Shown here: positions 14,167 through 24,655 of the stretch, piece by piece
Layout: each line of letters opens with the position of its first letter
Position numbering within the stretch: position 1 is the stretch's first letter
Origin: Hyparrhenia diplandra
Taxonomy: Eukaryota > Streptophyta > Magnoliopsida > Poales > Poaceae
Reading direction: 5' to 3'
DNA length: 64,000 bases
NCBI GenBank assembly: GCA_015847255.1
Contig: JADLZK010002585.1
Location: 1 to 64,000, forward strand
Notes under the pieces: model-generated
What the model was told of the DNA's origin: nothing
The model's input: only the letters and a program-made list of their open reading frames with translations
The model's database searches: none
Made by a program: the position numbers and the translations under genes

Positions 14167-14319
14167 CATATCAGGCTGGTTTTGTTAATATTTTCTCACC
14201 TTGTTTTTTAAGTAAAATAATCTAACAATAGTCATGCTTTATTTTCACCTTTGCTTCAACTTTCTTAGCTAGACTAGAAGTGGTCATGAAGACTTTTCCT
14301 ATGAAATGTGTGATTATTA

Positions 14320-14377
14320 GACATGGTTCTATCAATATCATCAAATGTTTCCTTGATGATATTGATAGAACCATGTC
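14320..14377. repeat. Perfect 25-bp inverted repeat with 8-base loop (hairpin)
   Basis: Arm 1 (14320-14344) and arm 2 (14353-14377) are exact reverse complements over 25 bp, separated by ATGTTTCC. A transcript of either strand would fold into a 58-nt hairpin. The second arm overlaps by two bases the left target duplication of the SINE that follows. It could be a small foldback, an insertion by-product or a small-RNA precursor; nothing in the sequence decides between these. Confidence 0.85.
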
Positions 14378-14386
14378 CCTTTAATG

Positions 14387-14530
14387 TGAATTGGCTTGTA
14401 GTCGTCCAAGTGGGTAGCGGCGTTCCGTCGGCGATGAGGCGTCAATGGTGACCGGGAATCTCTAGATCTCGCCGGACGCTTTGATCGCCCGGTGGTGCAC
14501 ATAGAGGTAGGGTTTGTAATTCAAAAAGTT
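14387..14530 (+). mobile_element. Shortened tRNA-derived SINE with target duplication
   Basis: The body shares its head (GAATTGGCTTGTAGTC) and its 3' half (CGATGAGGCG, ATGGTGAC, AGATC, TAGGGTTTG) with the full SINE at 53979-54301. It lacks the central part that carries the B box. It is flanked by an 11-bp direct repeat TCCCTTTAATG at 14376-14386 and 14531-14541, a target duplication. The tail is short (ATTCAAAAAGTT). Without a B box it should not be transcribed by polymerase III. Confidence 0.8.
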
Positions 14531-14541
14531 TCCCTTTAATG

Positions 14542-17500
14542 AAATAGATGCCGCACGTTTTTTAAGGGAAAATAAAAGGAAATTGTCGGTGATTTCGTAT
14601 CCATCCATCAATTACGCCATGATAGACAAGGCATGGAAACCAAACACATACATACATCATGAAACCAGAGAGCCAGCATTATTGATGAAAAGGTCATTTG
14701 GGGGGGGTAAGAGATCAGACATGCATGCATGGCAGATAGTGCGCGAAAAGATTAGTAGTAATAAGCTCATTCATATACTACCATAATGCTTACAAGTGCT
14801 TTTCCTCCAGAAAAGAGATTTAGATGGAGCGTACATAAATGTAAATTCGTCTACGGAATATTATAGTGTTTATTGAGTGGAGGTAATGATTGATACGTGT
14901 ATGGTGCATGGACCCAGTTTACAAGATGAGTGAGGTGTCCTGGCGTGAGGCTTCCCCGAGACAAAAAGGCCAGTAGGGTTCTAGAGACCTTCAACCAGCA
15001 AAGTATCCGTCCATCCATCCATCCATCGAGCCGAAGATGCCCTGCCTGCTGTGAGACAGGAGTGAAAGTAAAAAAGTATCTGCACTTATTTTTTATCTGT
15101 ATGTAAACACGCCGTTGGAAATGTGGCGTGCACATACTGCCAGAGTACCATACCACGTCAAGCGTCCTCTCATGATGTGCGTGGCGCCGGCGCCCCAAAT
15201 TTTTTAATCCAATCCCCCGGGAGGAGGGAAAGGAGGAGAGGAGAGGGTTGTCGTTGTTGTTGGAGCAGCAGCAGTGCACTGCAGGGGAAAGCTACCAGCG
15301 CGCCAGGCGAGTCCCCAGTAGCCAGTTGGGGGAGTACTCGCTTCTATTGCGTCAATTGGCTGGACAGTACCTGTTCCCCTCCCTGACTGTCCCTCTCGCT
15401 CGTGGCCATTGGTGGATCCTCCTCTCAAGTCTAACATGTATGTAAGTGCTCATGCTTTGCACTAAACTAACAGCAACTGGTGGATCATGGCGCGCAGTTT
15501 GTAGCTGCTGATGGACATATAGTGGTTTTCTGCACGAAGTACTCGGAGAAAGATTTGCCTTTTTAAAAAGAACACAAAGGGGCCAATAATTCAGCTTGCA
15601 TGAGCACGCCCCCACCCACACAACACACAGTATCGATCGGTTTGGGCTTAGATTTTCTTAGCGCCCGCTTTCGGGGCATTTTTATTCATTTATGCCCGGA
15701 ACGCCGGTGCAGCTAGTGTTGCTTACCGGCCGGCCGGCGGCTCCACGGCAAGTCCGCATCCGTTAAACATGCAAAGGCTTCTTACTTACACATGCATGCA
15801 AGTCGTCGGAGTCGTTGGCTGATGCTGGCCCGCCGGCGAACCGAATAATGCACGAGGGAGGGGGAAAAAGGGGCCGGCCGGGCGGTCTTTGTTTGACTTT
15901 GCTGGATGGGAGAAGAATGGGCGGCGGCGGCGGCGGCGGCATTATTGCGGACGTGGTGCGCGTGCCCACGCCAGCTTCAGTTCCCGGAGAGCGAGAAAGC
16001 GAACGAAGAAGAAGGAACAGGAGGGGGAAAGAAAAAGCAAGCGCTCGAGTTGTATTTTCCCGACTAATCAGCACGCTGTGGATGACAATTACGCGAGTGA
16101 TGCTGGTATGCAGCTTGACCAGCAAGATGCTGCATGCGATGCCCCATCCAAACACAAATAGGGCAAGTGCTGGGGAAAGCTAGTTTGCGCATGGCCCCTA
16201 GGCATATATGCACATCTGTAGGTTTGGCATACAAGGAGGATCCGTTATAAGGGGGTGTTCAGAACTGTTTCTTTCTACGTTTTTTAGATCTGCTCCACAT
16301 TTTTGAACTAAAACGGTTTTAGCTCCACACACTCGGTTTGATAAAAAAAAAAAGATGAGAGCATCTAAAGGGGTGCTCCACAAACTTCAGGTTTTGTGGA
16401 GCTGCTCTTCAGTGAAGTTTGTAGAGCAGAGTTCATGGAGTAGTGTAAAACACCACTAAAGTATCCATCGTCAGCTTCTTGGAACTGCCTAATTACCTGA
16501 ACAGATGCATGTTGATGAGGATAGCTCAGAATTAGTACTCTTTCTGAAAATGTTGGGAGATATGATATGATTACACTGATGCAGGTAGCACAGTAATCAA
16601 AACGTACAGAAGGACCACTGAGAGCATGCGCAGTTTGTTTTCTTTGGAAACTCTGCTCAAAGTAGATTACTGACGACACTTTTTCCAGGGGTAGAAAAGC
16701 TGAACCAAAACCAAAAAAAAGTAATTACATTCTTCTATCACGTGCCAAATTTGTGCTAGTTAATTTTTCCCGCTGGTAAATTATTGGTGGTGCTGAGTTG
16801 TTCTCCGGTAGCCGGTAGGGGCGGCAGCAGTTTATCAACAGGTCAAGCTCAATAGGACATCTATTAGGGCGTCCCCAGCGGTGTCTTTATCGATTTGCAC
16901 CGAACCTGACGTGCGCTCCCGCAGTCATGCAACCCCATGTCGGCAATCATGTCACGATTTGATTTTTTAAAAGTACTACTCACCAATTTCGACGTAGTCC
17001 CGTTTCACTTGTTTAAAGCCAATGCTCGAACCGAACCTCAAAGTTTAGCACGTGCAGCTACCATGTCACCATTTTTTCTTTGATTTCGACTTCACGCAAT
17101 CGATTGAAATCGCCGGCCTGTCAAGTTTCACGTGCAGCTACCATGTCAATTTTTTTTCTTTGCGAGATCATATAGCAATGCTACAGATCATAGGCTGTCA
17201 ATTTCCCTTTCAGTTTTTTCTGGTGTATAAACCAAGCATCTTTTGTGCCCAGAAACAGCCCAGCCACCACAATACTTCCAATTATAAGCAAACATCCGCG
17301 TCTTGGAGCAAGGCGTAAATAGTAAAATAAATTCCCATCACACATCGTCCGCATCAGAAAAGCTGTGCTTATTAATATATACATCTTCCTTCATTGTTTG
17401 TGATTGAACCATATATAACAGTTCTTATATATATAATTATAGTACTGTAACAATAATCAAGCTACATATATACATCCTTTGTATACCATCGACCCAGAGC

Positions 17501-19678
17501 AGGCTGTTCAACGCACTGCACTTAGCGACGACTAAGACCACTACTAATCCGTTGTCTTGTTGGCAGATTTAATTTCTAACTTAACAATACTACGTATTGG
17601 TAACGATGATAGGCCTAATCTTTCTTTTGTCAGGGTCTCACCAGCTCATCTTCATTTCTCCCAATACTCTGACTGCCAGTCGTTGCATTGCAGGTGAAGA
17701 AGTCTAGCCTGATATGTGATGCGGGACAAAGGAAAAATTAGGGCTGGTCTCGCAGGAGATCCAGCCGGTGCCGACAGTACACGTAGAGGCGCAGCTAGTA
17801 GGATGTAAGTATCAAGGAATCGATCAAAATCATTCCGCGCCTTTATAATTTGCATTGTCATCTATCCTCCCAACAGTTTTGGGGAGGCATGCAACTAGTG
17901 ATAACTAATCTATATATGTAAACTGCTCGATCCGGCCGGCATATCTTGTTCGCAATCGACAAACAGCAGATTGATCGATCAAGTCATGCTTAAATACACT
18001 GTTATAAACAGATTACGTGTCCTTTGATTATATATGGAGATTACAGACCGATAGCTGGTTCCTATGTATATTTTTGTGTGTTTTAGGTCATGCAACTACT
18101 ATAAAAGCAACAGGTGTTGTGTCCTTTTTCATCCTTCAGTTCTAGCTGGTACACTTCCATCGTATCTATTGATTAATTATTATTATTATTGGCTACCACT
18201 ACTTGATGATCAATTTAATCACATCAGATAATTCTCTATGTAGTACTACGTATATAAAGTTTTCGTGCATGCACAGCATATATATTATATATTATTTACT
18301 TATAGGATTATATATTATAGTCCCTGTTTTTGACTAGCCAATCATATGCACTAATGACGAAGAGCCCAAATGTCGTTGGAGTTGGGATGGTGCTGGTCAT
18401 AGTCAGAGCTGTCTGTTCTCAGGTCTCAGCTGCCTACCCATTGCAAACATGATCACACTGATTCCTTCTCAACACTTTTTTAATTTCATCCACAGGCCGT
18501 GCCGACGTTAAGGATTGGAGCGCAAATCCTGTCTCGGGTAAGCATGATGGAGACAGTTCTGCTAAGCGGCCGTTGGCACCGCGTCAATACAAGGCCATTA
18601 CCCAGTTTTCTAAGACCAGTGGGCAACAAATGCAAAAATCAGAGGGGTCGACTGCAAAAGGGCCCTCTCCAGTACGTGTAACCCCCAACTGATGAGACAA
18701 GAAGAAATTTTCTGCTCCATGTAAAATTAGAGAAATTTTCGTAGCTGGTTTCAAACAGGTACGCACAGGTGCCTGCCTAGTAAGGTCAATGCAGTGGTGG
18801 CAGGGATTCATTAATTGTTCCTCAAATGTTTCAGTAGATTCCAGACCGGACTTCCAACTTTGATCACATCAAACCATGAAATGTCCTCTACTTTTTGGCC
18901 GATTGATGTGATCCGTTGGCATGCCTGAAAACGGCCTGCATCGATTCAGGGAGTCTGACAAACACAAAATTCCTGTAGTCAGAGCACACAATTCCCTCAT
19001 TTGCAGTTATTAACAAACAAAAAACGCCATCACAGATCACCTTTTCCTGGGCAGTCAGAGAATCTGACAACAAGCACAAATTCGGCTTAGCTTTCAACTG
19101 AATCGGTTTTTAGGCCAAGTTTACCTTAAGTTTACTGGATCAAAAAATACACTATCAAGGCATATATATTTGATAAGGAATTCATTACCAAACTAATTCA
19201 ATGACATAAATATTTAGTCTATTTTTTTGTAATCTTTGTCAAAGATCGAGAAGTTTAACTTAAAACAAGTTAATGTTATATAATTTAAAAGGGAAGAAGT
19301 ACAGAATTTACTCTATTATCTAAAAAACATAATTTACTCTATAGTCTTGGTGACCTTGTTATAAATTATACTACAACAACCATCTATCTATCCAGTTGAA
19401 CGAGGCCATCCCGATAGGTTGTAGTCATCATCAGGCCTAGTTTTTTGTTTACCATTCTCTAAATTTCTTAGATTCCGGTCCCACCTGCCAATGACAACTA
19501 TTACCACCTGGCAGCAACAGAGGCGCGGGCAGGGATGTTTGCTCCCTGAATAGTAGTAGTAGTACTACATGGCACCATATGAACATTTATATGACAAAAA
19601 CACCCCCGAAATAAATGACAACCAAATTTAGACCTGAAGTCAGGTACAAGCTTGCTTCTGTCTATATATTCAAGGAAC
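14542..19678. other. Intergenic block, no gene recognised
   Basis: Open frames at 14.85-15.45 and 15.76-16.18 kb overlap on both strands and lack family motifs. 16.25-16.46 kb has Tourist-like text (GGGGGTGTTCAGAACTG and repeated GCTCCAC words) and may be a decayed MITE. At 18.495-18.533 kb a short segment sits between an AG acceptor (CATCCACAG) and a GTAAG donor and could be a lost exon, but its translation is not recognisable. 19.1-19.3 kb resembles the AT-rich inside of a Stowaway element. Confidence 0.4.
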
Positions 19679-20216
19679 CGAGTGATTTTTTTCGAACTGG
19701 GGAGATTCCCCATTTCCATTAACGAATTAACGGAAATACATAGTTCTTAGGACCATTCTTAGAAAAGCAAAATAAGGTGGCTGATGCTACTCCTATCATC
19801 TCAAACAGAGAGATTAAATTTAATATCTCTGTTTACACTCAACTACCAAACGGCCAGGTAGGTCCCATCTTTTCTATTTTTAATAATTTATATGTCTACG
19901 TAGGAGCGGCGTGGACGCCCACGTCAATGCCACGTTGGATGTCTGTGACCATATTGAGGTGTCGGGTCATATATTTACAAATGAGTTGCCACACTACTCT
20001 ATGACCAGCTAGCCGTCACAGTTGTATCACCCTTGCAATGGCCGTCACATATAGTATAATTCCGTGATGATTTCATAGAATGTCACCAAAAACGTCATGT
20101 AAAGCACCATTTTTGTAGTGAAAGGATCGCCAAGAGCAACCAAGCCTAACGTTAAACCCAAGGGGTTCAAAGGATTTACATCCAGCCAACAGTTTGTTGC
20201 AAGAAAACAACACATA

Positions 20217-20452
20217 CTCCCTTCGTCTCGCCCCCAAAATGTTTGTTGCACTTCCCGAGAAAACAATTTTTAAAAATTATATATTAAATTTTTTAAATAA
20301 TTATGGTACATAAGAATATCAATGGAAAGATCTTTGAATCCAGTTTTTTAATAAATTTATTTAGAGATACAAATGTTGCACGTATTTTATACAAATCGAG
20401 TCAAACTTGTGGCTAAAACCGTAAAACGACGATCATTTTGGGACAGAGGGAG
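20217..20452. mobile_element. Stowaway MITE nested in LINE
   Basis: The termini are CTCCCTTCGTCTCGCCCCC on the left and the complement of TTTTGGGACAGAGGGAG on the right, around an AT-rich 236-bp body. The left flank is TA (20215-20216), the right flank TG, one base off the expected TA. It lies within the LINE remnant at 19687-20883, so it inserted after the LINE. Confidence 0.8.
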
Positions 20453-20568
20453 TGGAGGACATGATCCCATCAGCTGGAAGAGCTTTCAAGTCACCATCCA
20501 TATTCACCACAAAGGTCACGGTCCAGAATCACCACACAAGCCACCGTCCAGGATCACCAAAAGAGCCA

Positions 20569-20868
20569 TCAATCACTGAGCGCTTCTTCATAATCATCTT
20601 CAGTTGTCATCTTGAGCACTCCATACCATCTTCTGTGCATCTTGTTTTTCTTCTTGCTAACAATACCGGCAGTAATCTTCAACGTCGTCGTGATCCCTTC
20701 CTTGAGCGCCTCCTTGTTGCCACCCGTGTAGAGATTTGCCCAATAACCCATGAGCGAGCAAGCATAGCAAACAATATAAGCAGGATCCTTTATGATTTTC
20801 CCATTGAAGCATGCTTTGTTTCATGATTTCCAAATAGCCCAAAGCATAGCAGCAATGCCTAAAGAATG
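20569..20868 (-). pseudogene. LINE reverse-transcriptase C-terminal fragment
   Basis: The minus-strand translation contains the C-terminal signature of plant LINE ORF2, LGIAAMLWAIWKS followed by NKACF and a DPAYIVCYACSLMGYWANLY-like segment. It then runs through a lysine-rich tail to a stop at 20569. An in-frame TGA replaces an Arg codon after WKS, so the frame is interrupted. No reverse-transcriptase core or endonuclease remains. This is coding debris of the truncated LINE around it. Confidence 0.75.
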
Positions 20869-21239
20869 AAATAGAATAAAAAACGAGTGATGATGCTAGC
20901 AAATTAAATTGCAGACGGCAGTGCTATAGTACCACACTGCATGCATGTTACCACTGTAGGAGAAGGAGCAATGAAGCTTTTGCCATGTAGCTGTTGATGG
21001 CATGTCATGTTTGTCCCGTCCTAGTTGGTACTTCATGCGATTCTTGGATGCTTCCAAAGGCTTCTCCCACACATCACCTGAGGTTGTATATATTTCCAGG
21101 TGCATCGCATCTGACCGGTTATGATCGATCCTGTCAAGATTTTTTTTTTGAGAAACAAATTATAGAATATTATTTCTAGTACAGCTAAGGAAATAAATTA
21201 GGTACCAATAACTCCGATCATATAAGAATATGTCAATTA

Positions 21240-21497
21240 CATTAAGATTTTGCCAAACATGAAAACTATAAACAATAAACATTTTATGAGAGTTTTACGT
21301 TTAGAAAAGTGTGCAAAATACTTTACTAAAAAATTTAATACATTAAGTATTTTTCCATAAAAAATATATTCGACAGGTGAAAAGTTTACTTGGGGGTGAG
21401 TACTAGACAGGCCAGAAAAAATTCTTGGAACAGGAACTCCATGTACTCTATTAGAAATTTAATCCATTAAGATTTTGCCAAACATGACACTATAAAC
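21240..21497 (+). repeat. Paralogous direct repeat pair, one copy an hAT empty site
   Basis: The segment at 21240-21280 (CATTAAGATTTTGCCAAACA, then ACTATAAACAATAAAC) recurs at 21465-21497. The second copy is interrupted after CTATAAAC and resumes at 21987 with CTATAGACAATAAAC. The first copy therefore preserves the uninterrupted sequence of the insertion site. Confidence 0.85.
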
Positions 21498-21986
21498 CCC
21501 TGTTCCGCTAGGGGCTCGCCTGGGCGGGATTCAGCGGCCGCCCTAGGCGCTAGTCGACGTGGTACCGTGGAGCCTAGGGGGTAGTCGGACCCCTAGGCGG
21601 GTGTCATGGGCGGCGGCAGCGACCTTGGGGAGATGCATGGTCGGCACCTGCATGGGGAGTTAGAAACATGCAATGGCCAGTGAGCCCGAGGAGCTTTAGA
21701 AGTGAATGGCTAGCATTAGGCGGCTGAGGTTTAGCTATTAATAGCAATTAAGCCAGTTGAAAGGTTAGGCGGCTGAGGTTTCCCTTTCTCCATGGGCCTT
21801 TTTCCCTTTCTCCTTTTCATGACCCCTCATTTCCTCTCTTTTTTCTTTTCTTTTAAGTATTTATACATGATTATTCATCTTTTAGAAAAACGCGCTCTAG
21901 CGCCGCAGGCATGATTACTCCGACTAGATGCTAGGCGGAGGGTAAGCGCCCTAGAATCCGCCTAAGCGCCCTAGGCGAAAACAGGG
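21498..21986. mobile_element. Non-autonomous hAT-type element
   Basis: The 489-bp element begins CCCTGTTCCGCTAGG and ends in the complement of CCCTGTTTTCGCCTAGG. The imperfect inverted termini extend for roughly 60 bp as GCGCTAGGCG-type words. The flanks CTATAAAC (21490-21497) and CTATAGAC (21987-21994) are an 8-bp target duplication with one mismatch, as expected for hAT. The interior is non-coding, with a pyrimidine-rich stretch near 21.78-21.86 kb. No transposase is encoded. Confidence 0.8.
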
Positions 21987-22782
21987 CTATAGACAATAAA
22001 CTTTTAATGGAGATCATTTTTCCACGAAATCAGCTCCGACAATAGGCAGAAGAATAGGTCCATAGTAATTTAAGGGATGGCTGAGTGTAAAATCACATAT
22101 GCTGTTCTCTCAAAAAAGAAAAAATGGTTCTAGCTATAGCTACTGATGTAATCATCCATCCATTTCCTTGGTGACATCACCATTATGGGGCAAATAAAAC
22201 AACAGTTATTCATTTGAACAGATTACCGAGGTAGCATTAGTTTATGCCATAGTTTAGTGGCATGGGTAGGATTAGTTTAAGCCATAGTTTAGTGTCATGA
22301 TTAGGGCCATACACATTGACCCTCACCAGCAAGTTGGAGCTTCTGTAAAAAATTAAACCTGAAAGGGCAGCATGCGCGCAGCAGTGCAGCTGGGTTGCCT
22401 GACTGCGCGCGGCGCGCTGTTCCTCCCTTGGCAAGTTGCCCCTGCCCTGGTGGCTCCTGAGCAACGGCAAAAGCCACCGCGCATAGGGACAACGCGGACG
22501 CCCAATGGGCATGGCGCCGCGCGATCGAGCTGAGCAGCACCTCGGATCTCTCCGGTCAGAGCGTGCTGGACACTTATCAAAATCGCGTTGGCGCTACCCA
22601 GTTTACATACTGCAAGTGGGGGCGCGAGCGCTATTAGCTACTTTCACATGTCGGCAAAAACAAAAACTGCGCATGTGCAGACGGTGAACCGGGCTAATTT
22701 TTTTACTACATGTACTATAGTTAACAAAGAGGCGGTGCCGGAGCTGCGTATCAAGCTGTAATGCCATTAGATTAGATGCCTA

Positions 22783-23770
22783 CTCCTCTCTCGATCCGTC
22801 CCAAGATATAAAGGCGCGAACTACTTTTTATTCTTGTCCCATGATATAAGACGTGCTCTCTTTTTTTTTTTTTTGCGATAAAAAAAATTCCATTGATACT
22901 AAAGCAATTTACATCCTCTCATTACAAAAGTAAACCATACTACTACACCTCCATTGATGGGAGACAAGAAACCTTGAAAAAACCATAAATTCCACCATCT
23001 AGGATCATCATCCCAAACGGATATGCCACGGACGCAAGCTCGACCGATCTGAACAAACAGGGCCATCTCACCATCCACCGCCAATATCCTCATACCCATC
23101 ACTTTTGTAAAAAGAGAAGTAAAACTGCTAAAACTCCACATGCGAACATAATGAAATTGGCGCCGCCCGATTACGTCGTCGAACTCATCGCCGTTGCCTT
23201 CACATTCATCATGAGAGAACACAAGTCCAACCGACATCCGGATAGATATCGATTTGGAAAACTAAATCTCACTAGCCCATCGCCATGTCCGCATAGAACC
23301 ACAACGAGACAAAGGAAGGGCGGAGTACCTTATTCTCCATCAATGGTGATGTCTTTGTCTTGCCATCACCACCGAGGAACGACATGCTCCATTGCTCCAT
23401 CGATGATCTTGACGACGCTTACGCCGGGGTAATCTCTTCAATTGGATCTCTGGAGAAACCTTGAACATTGAAGACTCGATCTACTAGAAAAACTTATTAA
23501 AAACGATGGATCCCCACTCCCTTCAACCACCGGCGTGATGCCCAGGAGAAGGGAGGGGGGGCGATGGTGGAAGGCGGAGTCGGTGGCGGCACCCCTAGGG
23601 TTTGGGCCCTTTTTTTGTATTTTTTTATATGTGTAAAATTTTAAGACGTGCTCTCTCTAAAGGCACATATATCGATACAATGATACTAGTGTTGAGAGAG
23701 AGGATTATTAAATATTTTTTTGTCTTTGAACCCGAGGTAGTTACGCCTTATATTGTGGGACGAGAGGGAG
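22783..23770. mobile_element. Stowaway MITE split by a retroposon
   Basis: The left end (CTCCTCTCTCGATCCGTCCC, 22783 on) and the right end (complement of CTCCCTCTCGTCCCACAATA, ending 23770) are inverted repeats flanked by TA at 22781-22782 and 23771-23772. Without the 780-bp insert at 22862-23641 and one copy of its target duplication, the element would be roughly 190 bp, a normal Stowaway size. Confidence 0.8.
22862..23641 (-). mobile_element. Polyadenylated retroposon, family member 1
   Basis: On the minus strand this 780-bp unit ends in TTATCGCAAAA with a run of about 14 A, and is flanked by TAAGACGTGCTCTC(T) at 22847-22861 and 23642-23656. Those are the marks of target-primed reverse transcription. 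The 5' end starts with leader-like sequence (AAACCCTAGGGGTGCCGCC). A 112-codon frame (23237-22899) covers the 3' half but resembles no protein I know. The 3' third is shared with 53533-53812. It could be a LINE 3' end, a non-autonomous retroposon or a retrocopied transcript. Confidence 0.75.
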
Positions 23771-23808
23771 TAAGTATCAGTGCAGGCCGACTTCAATTCC
23801 ATGTTGTA

Positions 23809-24655
23809 GAGCAACTCAAGCCAGCCCCTACTTAAGCCCCAATAGCTAAATATGGGGTCTCGGGCCAAAAATCAGCTCGCAGAGCCCCTACCAGAGACCC
23901 CATTTTTGTTGGGCCAACAAAAATCATCCCACACCCAACAAATTTGTTTGGCCAACAACTCGGACCCCATCCTCCCGACGCGTGCCGAACAACCTCCCTG
24001 CCGCCGCGGCTCCATCACGCGACCGCTGACTCATTTGCGCCCCGCCTCCTTCCCCCCCCGACGACAGAGTGACTCCCTCGGCGGCAAGGCTGCCCCTCCC
24101 TTCCGGGCGGGACAGACGCCGGCACGCCAAGCAGATGGCGGCCATGGCAACCTACTTGCGGAGGTGGACAGCCATGGCGACCTGCTCGTGGATGTGGGCG
24201 TGTCGGCTTCCTCCTCACGACTGCTGAAGCGAAGCACGCCTCCCGGCCCCTACGCACAAGCCTGGCCCGCTGCGACCTCGGGGAGAAGATCCCATCGGCC
24301 ATGGCGCTCCGCCCAGACCCTTGGTGACCTTCCCTCGCCCGGCGCCTCTTGTCCGCTTCTACTTGGGCGAAGCGCGGCGGAGGGGCCTCCACTACACACC
24401 AGCGAGTGCAGCCCGCGCGACCACCCGCCTCTGCCTCCACTACGCCGGCCGAGACCTACGGTAGGGAGGAAGAAGAAGATAGAGTGAATGACAAGTGGGC
24501 CATGTTCGTCGATTGTCGGCTAAAATGAATTTGGGGGCTTGAGTTTAGGTCTTGCTGTTGGAGTGGAAGGAAAAAATTGGGGCAACAAAAATGGGGTGCA
24601 AACACCTAAATTGAAAGTAGGGGCTCTGGTTTTGGGGCTTCTGCTGGAGTTGCTC
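23809..24655. mobile_element. Harbinger-like non-autonomous element with GC-rich body
   Basis: The termini GAGCAACTCAAGCCAGCCCC and the complement of GGGGCTTCTGCTGGAGTTGCTC are imperfect inverted repeats. The element is 847 bp and its core (about 23.97-24.45 kb) is much more GC-rich than its ends. A 211-codon frame runs through the core but is proline/arginine-rich low-complexity translation, so I do not call it a gene. The flanking bases are GTA and TTA, near the TWA preference of PIF/Harbinger. It starts 38 bp after the split Stowaway element. Confidence 0.6.

Larger units (their letters stand above)
19687..20883 (-). mobile_element. 5'-truncated L1-type LINE with target duplication
   Basis: The minus-strand element ends in a short A-run (T-run at 19686-19692 on the given strand) preceded by a plant LINE-like 3' end with WGGGGAATCTCCCC character (19696-19740). 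It starts abruptly inside the C-terminal coding region. CGAGTGAT flanks it at 19679-19686 and 20884-20891, an 8-bp target duplication. A Stowaway element sits in its 3' untranslated part. The 5' truncation and target duplication fit target-primed reverse transcription. Confidence 0.75.

Noticed and set aside
19803..19834. 32-bp near-palindrome centred on AATT
   Set aside because: It has no loop, one mismatch pair, is AT-rich and lies inside a LINE 3' region; chance or element structure is sufficient.
23852..24487. 211-codon plus-strand open frame
   Set aside because: It lies within a non-autonomous element, its translation is proline/arginine-rich without motifs, and stop codons are rare in such GC-rich DNA.
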